This document shows, in pieces, positions 49,559 to 59,420 of a DNA stretch of 64,000 nucleotides. How positions within the stretch are numbered: position 1 is the stretch's first letter; the number at the start of each line of letters is the position of its first letter. The DNA is from Streptomyces violaceorubidus (lineage in GTDB: Bacteria; Actinomycetota; Actinomycetes; Streptomycetales; Streptomycetaceae): NCBI RefSeq assembly GCF_000717995.1, contig NZ_JODM01000018.1, positions 1-64,000 of the forward strand, written 5' to 3'. A program made the translations under genes and the position numbers. Under the pieces are notes generated by a model, which saw only the letters and a program-made list of their open reading frames with translations, made no database searches and was not told the DNA's origin.

Positions 49559-50245
49559 TCACTCCTCGTGCGTTCTCTCGGCCACGCTACCGTCGCGGTC
49601 CGTACGCAGCCACCGGGAGTGCTCCCGCTCGGCCCAGGACCGGCTGACGTACCCGGTGCGCATGCCGAGCCGCGCCTCCGGGTCCTCGAAGGCCTTGCGC
49701 ATGTGGCCGAGGACGACGAAGGTGATCGCCCAGGCCAGCAGGTCGTGGACGAAGATGGCGCTGGTGCGGGAGATGAAGGGCAGCAGCCCCATGAACCACA
49801 TCAGCAGGCCGGTGAACATCATCACCAGCACGGCTCCGGCGATCCAGCCCGCGTAGATCTTCTGTCCCGCGTTGAACTTCCCGGCCGGGCGTGCCTCGGG
49901 CGACCTGCGCCGCCTGCGGACGGCCCGCAGCCACTGGCGGTCGTACACCGCGAACCGGTTCAGCCGGCGCAGGTCCGCGCGGAAGGCGGCCGAGAACAGT
50001 CCCAGAAGGACCGGCAGCGGCAGCAGGATGCCCGACCACTCGTGCAGAAAGACCACCACGTGGTGTCGTCCGACGAGTTGGGCCAGCGGGCCGAAGTAGA
50101 GGCAGGCGGCGGTGACCAGGCACACCAGCATCAGCCAGCCGGTGGCCCGGTGGACCCAGCGTTCGGCGGGGCTGAAGCGGCGGACGCGGCCCGGGGGGTC
50201 AGGCCGCGTGCCGGTCGGCGCCGTCGAGCCAGCCATCGATGTCAT
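49559..50245 (-). CDS. Cytochrome b membrane subunit
   Basis: This 228-residue protein has four membrane helices (starting near residues 36, 67, 132 and 165) and looks like a di-haem cytochrome b561/formate-dehydrogenase gamma subunit. Histidines are placed in ERWVHRATGW, VVFLHEWSGI, IFVHDLLAW and VLGHMRKAF. It would accept or donate electrons for the exported molybdopterin enzyme whose gene overlaps its start by 47 bases, similar to YedZ with YedY. GGAGGAG precedes the ATG. Confidence 0.85.
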   Translation of the reverse strand: MTSMAGSTAPTGTRPDPPGRVRRFSPAERWVHRATGWLMLVCLVTAACLYFGPLAQLVGRHHVVVFLHEWSGILLPLPVLLGLFSAAFRADLRRLNRFAVYDRQWLRAVRRRRRSPEARPAGKFNAGQKIYAGWIAGAVLVMMFTGLLMWFMGLLPFISRTSAIFVHDLLAWAITFVVLGHMRKAFEDPEARLGMRTGYVSRSWAEREHSRWLRTDRDGSVAERTHEE

Positions 50246-50918
50246 ATCCGCGCTCCTCCCAGAAGCCGGGGACGACCTTGTCGGTGACCGAGATGCCGGA
50301 CAGCCACTTGGCCGACTTGTAGAAGTACATGGGTGCCGTGAAGAGGCGGACCGGTCCGCCGTGCTCGTGGGTGACGGGCTTGTCCTGCATTTTCAGCGCC
50401 ACCAGCATGTCGGAGCGGCGGGCCTGCTCCAGGGTGAGGTTCTCGGAGTAGGCCCCGTCGAAGCAGGTGAAGCGGACCGCCGCGCCCGACGAGTGCACCC
50501 CGGCCTCGTCGAGGATGTCGGCCAGCTTCACCCCCTCGAACGGGACGTCGTCCACGCGCCATCCGTCCGTGCACACCGCGTCGGCGACGACCCGGGTCTG
50601 GGGCATCGCGCGCAGGTCGGCGAGCGTATAGGTCTTCGGCCGGTCGACCAGGCCGCCGACCGTGAGCGCGTAGTTCGTCTCGTCCTTGCGCGGCACCGAG
50701 CCGACGACGCTGTAGTAGCGGAAGCCGCCCGGGTTGGGCAGCAGCCCGGTCAGACCGGTCGCGTCGACCTGGGAGGCGGCGCCGAGGAAGCCCTCCCAGC
50801 CCCGCTGGAGGTAGGGCGCGGCGGCGAGGCTCGCGGCACCCGCGCCGAGCATTCCCAGCAGCGCCCTCCGGCCGACCGGTGCGCCGCCTTCGGCGTCCGG
50901 CTTCGACTGTCCTGCCAT
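50199..50918 (-). CDS. Tat-exported molybdopterin-dependent oxidoreductase (sulfite oxidase fold)
   Basis: This 239-residue protein has a twin-arginine-like leader (VGRRALLGMLGAGAASLAAA) and a sulfite-oxidase-type molybdopterin domain. The molybdenum-ligating cysteine is in VVADAVCTDGW, followed by FEGVKLADILDEAG, and RFTCFDGAYSENLTLEQARR and HEHGGPVRLFTAPMYFYKSA in the second half. It has no dimerisation domain, like YedY/MsrP. AAGGAG lies ten bases before the ATG at 50918; the frame is open further upstream by chance. It leads an operon with cytochrome b and the GAF-PP2C phosphatase, transcribed from a promoter overlapped by a GTCACC dyad. Confidence 0.85.
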   Translation of the reverse strand: MAGQSKPDAEGGAPVGRRALLGMLGAGAASLAAAPYLQRGWEGFLGAASQVDATGLTGLLPNPGGFRYYSVVGSVPRKDETNYALTVGGLVDRPKTYTLADLRAMPQTRVVADAVCTDGWRVDDVPFEGVKLADILDEAGVHSSGAAVRFTCFDGAYSENLTLEQARRSDMLVALKMQDKPVTHEHGGPVRLFTAPMYFYKSAKWLSGISVTDKVVPGFWEERGYDIDGWLDGADRHAA

Positions 50919-51015
50919 GGTCAGTGTGCTCCTTACCCGAAGGCGTCGCCCGGCGAGGTGTGCGAACCGTGCGACGACAGGCTCGACACGTGTGTGTGCC
51001 GCCGACCCACTCTTC

Positions 51016-51066
51016 GTCACCGTTTCAACTGGTGACGATCCTGACACGTGGCTCCCCTGCTGTCAA
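51016..51066 (-). promoter_or_regulatory. Promoter and dyad of the molybdo-oxidoreductase operon
   Basis: On the minus strand, TTGACA (51066-51061) and CAGGAT (51043-51038) are separated by 17 bases, a near-consensus promoter. One base further is the dyad GTCACC-N9-GGTGAC (51016-51036, arms 7 bp), which would cover the transcription start. This geometry fits a repressor site. The gene starts 98 bases downstream at 50918. An ACACGTGTG element lies between (50986-50994). Confidence 0.65.
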
Positions 51067-51093
51067 CGTGCACGAGGGGTGAACCGCGCCTGC

Positions 51094-51300
51094 TATCCTG
51101 GACAATCGCGTAGACCGTCTAGCGAGGAGTCACAGACGTGGTGGGTGAAGACGACATCTCCGGGTGAGATCCGGATATGACGGCCACCGGCCGGCGCCGT
51201 GGAGCGCTGCCGAGGTGGCCCGTCCCGTCGTACCCCTTTCCCCATGTCTGCCCTGGGCAGGGATCATGCTCTGCCCTCAGTCACCCAGAGGTCTCCTCTC
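51094..51300 (+). promoter_or_regulatory. ABC-F leader region with upstream reading frame and hairpins
   Basis: TATCCT (51094-51099) may be a -10 box. A 9-codon reading frame starts at GTG 51138 with GAGGAG eight bases before it and stops at 51167; a TCCGG/CCGGA stem spans its stop. Downstream, GGGCAG (51255-51260) can pair either with CTGCCC at 51248 or with CTGCCC at 51271. The gene's own ribosome binding site AGAGG (51287-51291) can pair with CCTCT (51295-51299) directly before the ATG. This arrangement suggests ribosome-mediated attenuation, as known for antibiotic-induced ABC-F genes. Confidence 0.5.
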
Positions 51301-52935
51301 ATGTCCGACGCCGCCATCGTCTGTTCGAACCTCTCCTTCGCCTGGCCCGACGACACCCCGGTCTTCCACGACCTGTCCTTCTCCGTGACGCCCGGCCGCA
51401 CCGGCCTGGTCGCCCCCAACGGCTCCGGCAAGACCACCCTGCTCAAGCTGATCGCCGGTGAACTCAAGCCGCTCACCGGCTCGGTGTCGATCAGCGGCAC
51501 GCTCGGGTACCTCCCGCAGAGCCTGCCGCTGACGGTGGACCTCACGGTCGGCGAGGTGCTCGGCGTCGCCGACGTGATCCGTGCGCTGGACGCCGTGGAG
51601 TCCGGGGACGTCGACGAGAAGCACTTCACCACCATCGGCGACGACTGGGACATCGAGGAGCGCACCCGCGCCCAGCTCGACCGTCTCGGCCTGGCCGACC
51701 TCACGCTGGACCGCAGCCTGGCCACCCTCAGCGGCGGCCAGGTCGTCTCCCTGGGCCTCGCCGCCCAGCTGCTCAAGCGGCCCGACGTCCTCCTCCTCGA
51801 CGAGCCCACCAACAACCTCGACGCGGAGGCGCGGCACAAGCTGTACGACGTCCTGTCGGACTTCACCGGCTGTCTGCTCCTGGTCAGCCACGACCGCGCG
51901 CTGCTGGACCGCATGGAACGCATCGCGGAACTCGGCAGCGACGAACTGCGCCTGTACGGGGGCAACTTCACCGAGTACGAAGAGGCGGTCCGCGCCGAGC
52001 AGGAGGTCGCCGAGAAGAACATCCGCAGCGCCGAGCAGGAACTCAAGCGCGAGAAGCGGGAGATGCAGCAGGCCCGCGAACGCGCCGAGCGCCGCGCCAG
52101 CAACGCCCAGAAGAACCTGAAGAACGCCGGCCTGCCGCGCATCTTCGCGGGGAACATGAAGCGGGGCGCGCAGGAGGCCGCGGGCAAGTCCGGCACGATG
52201 CACGCCGCCCGGGTCAGCGAGGCCAAAGCCCGCCTGGACGAGGCCGGCCGCGCGCTGCGCGAGGAGGTCAAGCTCAGCCTGGAGCTGCCCGACACCCAGG
52301 TCCCCGCCGGACGCAACCTCTTCCTCGGCGAGGGCATGCAGGTGCGCCTCGGCGACGCGGACGTGTTCGCCGCGAGCGGCGTCGACCTGTCCGTCCGGGG
52401 CCCCGAGCGCATCGCGCTGACCGGCCCCAACGGCGCCGGGAAGACCACCCTGATGCGGCTGATCACCGGCGACCTCGTCCCGGACGGCGGCGAGATCAAG
52501 CGCAACGACGGACGGATCGCCTACCTCTCGCAGCGTCTGGACCTGCTGGACCTGGACCGTACGGTGGCGGAGAACTTCGCCGAGTTCGCCCCCGAGCGGC
52601 CCGAGGCGGAGCGGATGAACCTGCTCGCCCGGTTCCTCTTCCGGGGCCCGCGCGCCCATCTGCCGGTCCGGGTGCTCTCCGGCGGCGAGCGGCTGCGCGC
52701 CACCCTGGCCTGCGTGCTGTGCGCGGAGCCGGCGCCGCACCTGCTGCTGCTCGACGAGCCGACCAACAACCTGGACCTCGTCAGCGCGGGCCAGCTGGAG
52801 AGCGCGCTCAACTCCTACCAGGGCGCGTTCATGGTGGTCAGCCACGACGAGCGGTTCCTCGCCGAGATCGGGATCACCCGCTGGCTGCGGCTGGCCGACG
52901 GGACCCTGAAGGAAGCGGCGGCACCGGCGGTGTGA
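51301..52935 (+). CDS. ABC-F family ribosome-associated ATPase
   Basis: This 544-residue soluble protein has two ATP-binding cassettes and no membrane helices. Walker A motifs are [11 protein letters not shown] (near residue 40) and [11 protein letters not shown] (near 379). The signatures are [11 protein letters not shown] and [11 protein letters not shown], each followed by [11 protein letters not shown]. The linker between cassettes (about 240-330) is a long charged coiled coil, as expected for the P-site-reaching linker of ABC-F proteins. Such proteins rescue ribosomes or protect them from antibiotics. The ATG at 51301 has AGAGG upstream, locked in a hairpin. A second ABC-F gene follows after 79 bases. 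Confidence 0.9.
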   Translation: MSDAAIVCSNLSFAWPDDTPVFHDLSFSVTPGRTGLVAPNGSGKTTLLKLIAGELKPLTGSVSISGTLGYLPQSLPLTVDLTVGEVLGVADVIRALDAVESGDVDEKHFTTIGDDWDIEERTRAQLDRLGLADLTLDRSLATLSGGQVVSLGLAAQLLKRPDVLLLDEPTNNLDAEARHKLYDVLSDFTGCLLLVSHDRALLDRMERIAELGSDELRLYGGNFTEYEEAVRAEQEVAEKNIRSAEQELKREKREMQQARERAERRASNAQKNLKNAGLPRIFAGNMKRGAQEAAGKSGTMHAARVSEAKARLDEAGRALREEVKLSLELPDTQVPAGRNLFLGEGMQVRLGDADVFAASGVDLSVRGPERIALTGPNGAGKTTLMRLITGDLVPDGGEIKRNDGRIAYLSQRLDLLDLDRTVAENFAEFAPERPEAERMNLLARFLFRGPRAHLPVRVLSGGERLRATLACVLCAEPAPHLLLLDEPTNNLDLVSAGQLESALNSYQGAFMVVSHDERFLAEIGITRWLRLADGTLKEAAAPAV

Positions 52936-53014
52936 GCCGCCGGCGTGTGACGTGGCCCGCGTCGAGGCTCTGCGCCCGGCGGACCGAGTACCGATCACTC
53001 AGGACGGACCGACC

Positions 53015-54676
<1,662 letters not shown>

Positions 54677-54785
54677 CACCCCCGCCCCGCCCGGGGTACC
54701 GTACGTCGACCCGTCCCGGGAGGCGGCGTGCGGGCACCGGGCGGGCCCTCTCACCAGGAGCACCGACCCGAACGGTGACGACTCC

Positions 54786-54821
54786 TTGCACCCCGACACG
54801 GTCACCTGTCAAAATGGTGAC
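54786..54821 (+). promoter_or_regulatory. Leaderless promoter and dyad of the CGNR regulator gene
   Basis: TTGCAC (54786-54791) and CAAAAT (54810-54815) are separated by 18 bases. The -10 box lies inside the dyad GTCACC-TGTCAAAAT-GGTGAC (54801-54821). The next base starts the GTG codon, so transcription would begin at or very near the start codon and give a leaderless mRNA; no ribosome binding site is present. Binding to the dyad would block the promoter, which suggests autoregulation. Confidence 0.65.
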
Positions 54822-55385
54822 GTGAATCTTAACCATGTCTTCGTCTGCGGACACCCGGCGCTCGACTTCGCGGCCACCCTGCGCGCCCGGCGTTCGACTC
54901 GCTTCGAGATGTTCGTGACTCCGGACCGGCTCAACGCCTGGTACCTGGAGTCCGGGCTTGTGGACACGATCACTCCCGGCGACGAGGACGACGTCCGGGC
55001 AGCGGTCACCGTGCGCGAGGCCGCCTACCGCCTGATCACCGACCGCCGCCTCGGCGAGGAGTTCGACCGCGAGGCCCTCGCTGTGCTCAACACGGCCGCG
55101 CGCGAGCTTCCCGTGACGCCCCAGCTCACCCCGGCCGGCCGGCACACCGAGGCGACGCCCGCGCAGGCCCTGGCCACCGTCGCCCGGCAGGCCGTCGAGC
55201 TGCTCAGCGGCCCGGACGTGCCCCTGCTGAAGGAGTGCGGCAACCCCGAGTGCACGCGGGTCTACATCGACCGCTCCCGCGGCATGCGGCGCCAGTGGTG
55301 CGGCATGGAGTCCTGCGGCAACAAGTACAAGGCCGCCGCCTACCGGGCCCGCAAGAAGACCGTGGCGGCGGGCACCGCGAGCTGA
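54822..55385 (+). CDS. CGNR zinc finger / ABATE-domain transcriptional regulator
   Basis: This 187-residue protein has an N-terminal ABATE domain (HVFVCGHPALDFAATL, FVTPDRLNAWYLESGLVD, VTVREAAYRLIT) and a C-terminal CGNR zinc finger (LKECGNPECTRVYIDRSRG, RRQWCGMESCGNKYKAAAYR). The four cysteines are intact, but the name-giving CGNR is CGNK here. ABATE/CGNR proteins are predicted stress-induced DNA-binding regulators with few characterised members. The GTG at 54822 leaves only four residues before conserved sequence, supporting this start. A dyad overlapping its promoter recurs before three other transcription units nearby. Confidence 0.85.
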   Translation: MNLNHVFVCGHPALDFAATLRARRSTRFEMFVTPDRLNAWYLESGLVDTITPGDEDDVRAAVTVREAAYRLITDRRLGEEFDREALAVLNTAARELPVTPQLTPAGRHTEATPAQALATVARQAVELLSGPDVPLLKECGNPECTRVYIDRSRGMRRQWCGMESCGNKYKAAAYRARKKTVAAGTAS

Positions 55386-55455
55386 CGACGGCCCCGGCGC
55401 GACCACGTCGCACGAGAACGCGGCGGGAGTACGAAGGGGCGGGGTACGGAGGAAA

Positions 55456-55493
55456 CGCCGGCGGTCCACGAGGTGGGACTCGGACCGCCGGCG
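55456..55493. terminator. Hairpin between CGNR gene and convergent hypothetical gene
   Basis: CGCCGGCGGTCC and its perfect 12-base complement flank a 14-base loop, about 70 bases after the CGNR stop codon. Confidence 0.7.
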
Positions 55494-55657
55494 CGGGAAC
55501 GGCTCCGACCACGGGGGGTGTGGCTGGACTCCGGAAGCCGTCCCGGCCCCGCTGCCCGCGTGACAACCGCGGGGCCTCCTCCTGGTGAACGTGTCGGTGC
55601 GGGCGAAAGGTTCACGGCCCGCGGCCCCGGGATCCGAAGGGGCACCGCGGCCGTCGC

Positions 55658-56335
55658 TCAGAAGTACAGGGCCCGGTGACTGCGGTAGGCGAAGTTGTCC
55701 CCCGCGCTGAGGATGGTCACGATGTCCTCGCAGTAGCGCCGGTACTCCGTCTCCTGCTCGCGCGGCAGGATGACGGCGACGTCCGCCTCCCGGAGCACGA
55801 GCTGACTCATCAGGGGGGCCAGCAACCGCTGCGGCGGAGGCAGCAGCAGCACCTCCATGACCCGGCGGAAGACGTCGGTGAGCGGTCTCTCCCGCTCCGG
55901 CGCCCCGGGCCGCGGCCCCGCCCACCCGTCGCTCCACCCACCGGCCCACTCGAACCGCTGCCCGCCCGGCAGCGCGAGGCGGGCCCGGTCGTGCCCGGCG
56001 AACAGTTCGAGGCAGGCCGTCAGGTGTCCGAGGTCGGCCGCGGTCACCTCGATCGGGTACAGGCTGGTCAACCGGTCGCCGCGTTCGCTGAGCAGGACGT
56101 ATCCGGCTCCGTCGTCCGGCGCCGGGCCGACGGGCTCCCCGGCCGCGTGCCAGTCGGACCACAGCGGCAGCTTCAGCAGGACCTGCACCCAGCTGTCGTA
56201 GGCGTCCGAGATGATCCGCCCGTCGGCGCAGTCGAGACCCGCGCTGTGGAGCTGGTAGAGCCGGCGGAGCAGCGGTTCTTCTAGGCTCTGGAACTTCGCG
56301 AAGAACACGGGGTCGTCCGGGACCAGTACGTACAA
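55658..56335 (-). CDS. Unrecognised cytoplasmic protein (225 aa)
   Basis: I do not recognise this protein. It begins YVLVPDDPVFFAKFQSLEEP and appears to be helical at the N-terminus. A central segment, GAGYVLLSERGDRLTSLYP, reads like beta strands, followed by LGHLTACLELFAGHDRARLA. It ends VILPREQETEYRRYCEDIVT and NFAYRSHRALYF. There is no signal peptide or membrane segment. The start is a TTG with GGAGGAG ahead of it, a strong ribosome binding site that supports translation. Gene position between the CGNR gene and a SARP-type regulator gives no clear role. Confidence 0.6.
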   Translation of the reverse strand: MYVLVPDDPVFFAKFQSLEEPLLRRLYQLHSAGLDCADGRIISDAYDSWVQVLLKLPLWSDWHAAGEPVGPAPDDGAGYVLLSERGDRLTSLYPIEVTAADLGHLTACLELFAGHDRARLALPGGQRFEWAGGWSDGWAGPRPGAPERERPLTDVFRRVMEVLLLPPPQRLLAPLMSQLVLREADVAVILPREQETEYRRYCEDIVTILSAGDNFAYRSHRALYF

Positions 56336-56690
56336 GGGACTCCTCCTCCCACCGGCGGGACACCCCGTGGCGGCGCCGTCTCAGCGTCTCAGCATTTCGG
56401 CACACGTGTCGACTGTCGAAGAAGAACTACCGGGGCCCGCCCCGTCCCGTGGCAGCTCTGTCGACAGCATGAAGATACCCGCCATGTGCACACTTTGTGC
56501 AGACCCCGCACCGCCTGCCGCGGGTTCCGCTACCGCGGGGCCGCCACATGACCGACAATATCTGTGTGCAAACATGCATCGCCCACGGACCGGACCGGGC
56601 ACCCTCTGGGTCGGCACACATGTCGCCCGGGACAGCGGCCGGCGGGGCGACCGACGGGATGACGTCAGAAATGGTGAGGCCGGCCGCCGG
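56336..56690. promoter_or_regulatory. Divergent region with SARP-like direct repeat
   Basis: ATGTGCA (56484-56490) and TTGTGCA (56495-56501) form a heptamer direct repeat with 11-base periodicity, the geometry of SARP binding sites. The same bases also read as TGCACA-CTT-TGTGCA. CACACGTGTC (56401-56410), TGTGCA (56565) and ACACATGT (near 56617) occur in the same region. No coding sequence is evident. Autoregulation by the downstream SARP-type protein is an inference. Confidence 0.4.
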
Positions 56691-58805
56691 ATGGACGCCA
56701 CAGTGCGCTACACAATCCTCGGCACCGTGCGCGCGCTGCGCGGTGACACCGAGCTCGACCTGGGACCGCCGAAGCGGATGGCCCTGCTCGCCCTGCTGCT
56801 GCTGCGTGCTCCCGGTCCGCTCGCCCTGAGCGAGGCGGTGGACATCCTGTGGGACGACGAGCCGCCCCCCAGCGCCGCCAACGTGGTGCACCGGCACATC
56901 GGGGCGCTGCGCAGGACGCTGGAACCGGAGCTGCGCAGCAGGTCGCAGGCGGCACACCTGGTGCGCGCCGCGGACGGATACCGGCTGCCGGCCGACACCA
57001 GCACCTCCGACCTGCTGTGCTTCCGCGACCTGCGGGCGCGGGCGCAGCTCGCGCTCAAGGGCGGCACACCCGCACGGGCCGCGCAGGACTTCATGGCCGC
57101 GCTGCGGCTGTGGCGCGGGCCCGTGGTCGCCGCCGGCACCCATGTGGCCCGGCACCCGGTGTTCACCTCGGTCGGGCACGAGTACGTCGCGACGGTGAAG
57201 GAGGCGGCCGACGCGGTTCTCAGGGCGGAGCCCGCACTGACCGAGGAGGTGCTGGCCGCGTTGCGGCGCGCGGTGGAGTGCCACCCCTTCGACGAGGCCC
57301 TGCACTGCCGCATCATCGCCGTCCTCGCCGCCACCGGCCGTGGGGGCGAGGCGCTGGAGCAGTTCGAGACGGTCCGCCGGGGGCTGGCCGACGAACTCGG
57401 GGTCGAGCCCGGCCCCGAACTGCGCGCCGCCCAGCAGCACCTGCTCCAGCGCAGGGCCGTGGGCGTGCACCGCCGGCCGCCGGACCGGCAGCCCACCGTG
57501 ACCGGCGTGCCCTCTCAACTGCCCGCGGACTGCGCGTCCTTCGTCGGCCGGCAGCGGGTGCTGAGCCAGTGCCTGGAGCTGCTGCCGCTGGAGGGCGAGA
57601 GCCGGCCGCTGACGACGACCGCGGTCGTCTGCGGCATGGCGGGCGTCGGCAAGACCACCCTGGCGGTGCACTGGGGGCACATGGTGGCCGACCACTTCCC
57701 CGACGGACGCGTCTACGTGGATCTGCGGGGCCACCACCCGTCCCGGCCACCGCTGGAGCCGAGCGCCGCCGTCGCCGAAATCCTCGACGCGCTCGCCGTG
57801 GACCGCGCGCCCCTGCGGCCGAGCGCCGCCGCCCTCGGCTCCGCGTACCGCAGCGCGCTGGCCGGACGCCGGCTGCTGCTGGTGCTGGACGACGCGGCCG
57901 ACTGCGAGCAGGTACGGCCGCTGCTGCCCGCGGCACCGGGCTGCCTCGCGATCGTCACCAGCCGACGGCGGCTGGAGGGCCTCGCCGTCACCGACAACGC
58001 CCGGATCGTCACCCTCGACCCCATGACCCGCGAGGAGGGCCTCGAACTGCTCGACCGGCGCCTGGGAGCGGACCGCACCCGCGCCGAGCCCGCCGCCGCC
58101 GCCGAGATCGTGGAACTGTGCGGCGGACTGCCGCTGGCCCTGGCCGTCGCGGGCGCCCGGGCACTGACCCGGCCCTCGCTGACCCTGACCTCGCTCGCGG
58201 CCACCCTCCAGGACCCCGTCGGGGGCTTGGCCGCGCTGTCCGGCCACGACGCCCGCACCGACCCGCGCGACGCCTTCCACCGCTCGTACGCCGCCCTGGG
58301 TGACAGCGCCGCCCGGCTGTTCCGGCTGCTGGGGCTGCATCCCTCCCGCGACATCACCGTGCCGGCCGCCGCCAGCCTGGCCGCCACCGACCTGCGCCGG
58401 ACCCGGCAGGACGTGGCCGAGCTGATGGACCATCACCTGCTCGTCGAGCTGGTCGCCGGTCGGTACACCTGCCACGACCTGCTGCGCGCCTACGCGACGG
58501 AACTGAGCGAGCTGCTGGACGAGGCGGACGCGCGGTCCGAGGCGCTCGCCCGGATGTTCGAGCACTATCTGCACAGCGCCGAGTCCGCCACCGCGCTGCT
58601 GGCGCCGCACCGCGGCAGCGTGACTCTGCCTCCGGCGCGACGCGGCGTCACCCCCCAGCGGTTCGCCGGGCGCGCGGACGCCGCCGAGTGGATCGTCGCG
58701 GAGCGCTACCTGTTGCCTGAGCTGGCCCGTTCGCTCGGTCCGACAGGCGAGGCGTTCCGTCGGCAGCTCACCTCGGCCCTGGAGATGTGCGTGACGCCGC
58801 GCTGA
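56691..58805 (+). CDS. SARP-family regulator with NB-ARC domain (AfsR-like)
   Basis: This 704-residue protein has an OmpR-type winged-helix DNA-binding domain (RYTILGTVRALRGDTELDLG to about 95), a bacterial transcriptional activation domain (about 100-250) and an NB-ARC ATPase domain. The P-loop is CGMAGVGKTTLA near residue 318; Walker B is RLLLVLDDAAD, and IVTSRRRLEGL is the sensor region. It ends after the winged-helix part of the STAND module without the TPR repeats found in AfsR, so it is shorter than AfsR. SARPs activate secondary metabolism or development. No metabolite cluster is adjacent. The ATG has no strong ribosome binding site. Confidence 0.85.
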   Translation: MDATVRYTILGTVRALRGDTELDLGPPKRMALLALLLLRAPGPLALSEAVDILWDDEPPPSAANVVHRHIGALRRTLEPELRSRSQAAHLVRAADGYRLPADTSTSDLLCFRDLRARAQLALKGGTPARAAQDFMAALRLWRGPVVAAGTHVARHPVFTSVGHEYVATVKEAADAVLRAEPALTEEVLAALRRAVECHPFDEALHCRIIAVLAATGRGGEALEQFETVRRGLADELGVEPGPELRAAQQHLLQRRAVGVHRRPPDRQPTVTGVPSQLPADCASFVGRQRVLSQCLELLPLEGESRPLTTTAVVCGMAGVGKTTLAVHWGHMVADHFPDGRVYVDLRGHHPSRPPLEPSAAVAEILDALAVDRAPLRPSAAALGSAYRSALAGRRLLLVLDDAADCEQVRPLLPAAPGCLAIVTSRRRLEGLAVTDNARIVTLDPMTREEGLELLDRRLGADRTRAEPAAAAEIVELCGGLPLALAVAGARALTRPSLTLTSLAATLQDPVGGLAALSGHDARTDPRDAFHRSYAALGDSAARLFRLLGLHPSRDITVPAAASLAATDLRRTRQDVAELMDHHLLVELVAGRYTCHDLLRAYATELSELLDEADARSEALARMFEHYLHSAESATALLAPHRGSVTLPPARRGVTPQRFAGRADAAEWIVAERYLLPELARSLGPTGEAFRRQLTSALEMCVTPR

Positions 58806-58806
58806 G

Positions 58807-58869
58807 GCGACCGGCCGTCCCGGGGTGGCGGGAGAGCACCCGTGCACGTGGGTGGCCACGGCCGGTCGC
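58807..58869. terminator. Bidirectional hairpin between SARP and sigma factor genes
   Basis: GCGACCGGCCGT (58807-58818) pairs perfectly with ACGGCCGGTCGC (58858-58869). The 39-base loop contains an inner CACCC/GGGTG stem. It lies between convergent genes. Confidence 0.65.
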
Positions 58870-58886
58870 ACATGCTCCGGCACTGC

Positions 58887-59420
58887 TCAGGCGGCCTCGG
58901 GACAGGCGACCGCGCGCAGCTTGCGCAACGCGTTGTGCTGGCGGCTCTTGACGGTGCCCGCCGGCACTCCGAGGATGCAGGCGGTCTCCTTGATGCTGCG
59001 GTCGCACAGGTATATGTGCACCAGGACCGCGCGGTGTTCGGGCGAGAGGCGGCCCAGCAGCGGCCTGGTCACCAGGGCGTCGTGCACCGCCTCGGTGGCG
59101 TCGGTGCCGCAGACCGGGTCGTTGTAGGTGACTCCGATGAACTCTCTGCGGGCGTGGGGCTTGCGCACCCAGTCGATGACCAGGTGCCGGGTGACGGTGA
59201 AGAGCCAGCCTCGGACAGAGCCCTCCATGCCGATCAAGCGGTCGATGTTCCGCCAGGCCCGGATGATGGTTTCCTGCACGATGTCCTCGGCGAGCCCGTG
59301 ATCCCCCAGCATCTTCTCGGCGTACGAGACGAGACCGTCCCGGTACTCCCTCATGATCGTGCCGAGCAGTTCGGACCGGGACATAGCCGTGAGGGGCGTA
59401 GCCATAGTGTTCTGAACCAT
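58887..59420 (-). CDS. ECF RNA polymerase sigma factor
   Basis: This 177-residue sigma-70 family protein has only regions 2 and 4, as in extracytoplasmic function sigma factors. Region 2 reads GLAEDIVQETIIRAWRNIDR then VRGWLFTVTRHLVIDW. Region 4 reads LSPEHRAVLVHIYLCDRSIK, followed by ETACILGVPAGTVKSRQHNALRKL. No anti-sigma gene is next to it; the divergent neighbour is a secreted GH2 enzyme. The ATG at 59420 or one at 59405 could start it, both with weak ribosome binding sites. Confidence 0.9.
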   Translation of the reverse strand: MVQNTMATPLTAMSRSELLGTIMREYRDGLVSYAEKMLGDHGLAEDIVQETIIRAWRNIDRLIGMEGSVRGWLFTVTRHLVIDWVRKPHARREFIGVTYNDPVCGTDATEAVHDALVTRPLLGRLSPEHRAVLVHIYLCDRSIKETACILGVPAGTVKSRQHNALRKLRAVACPEAA

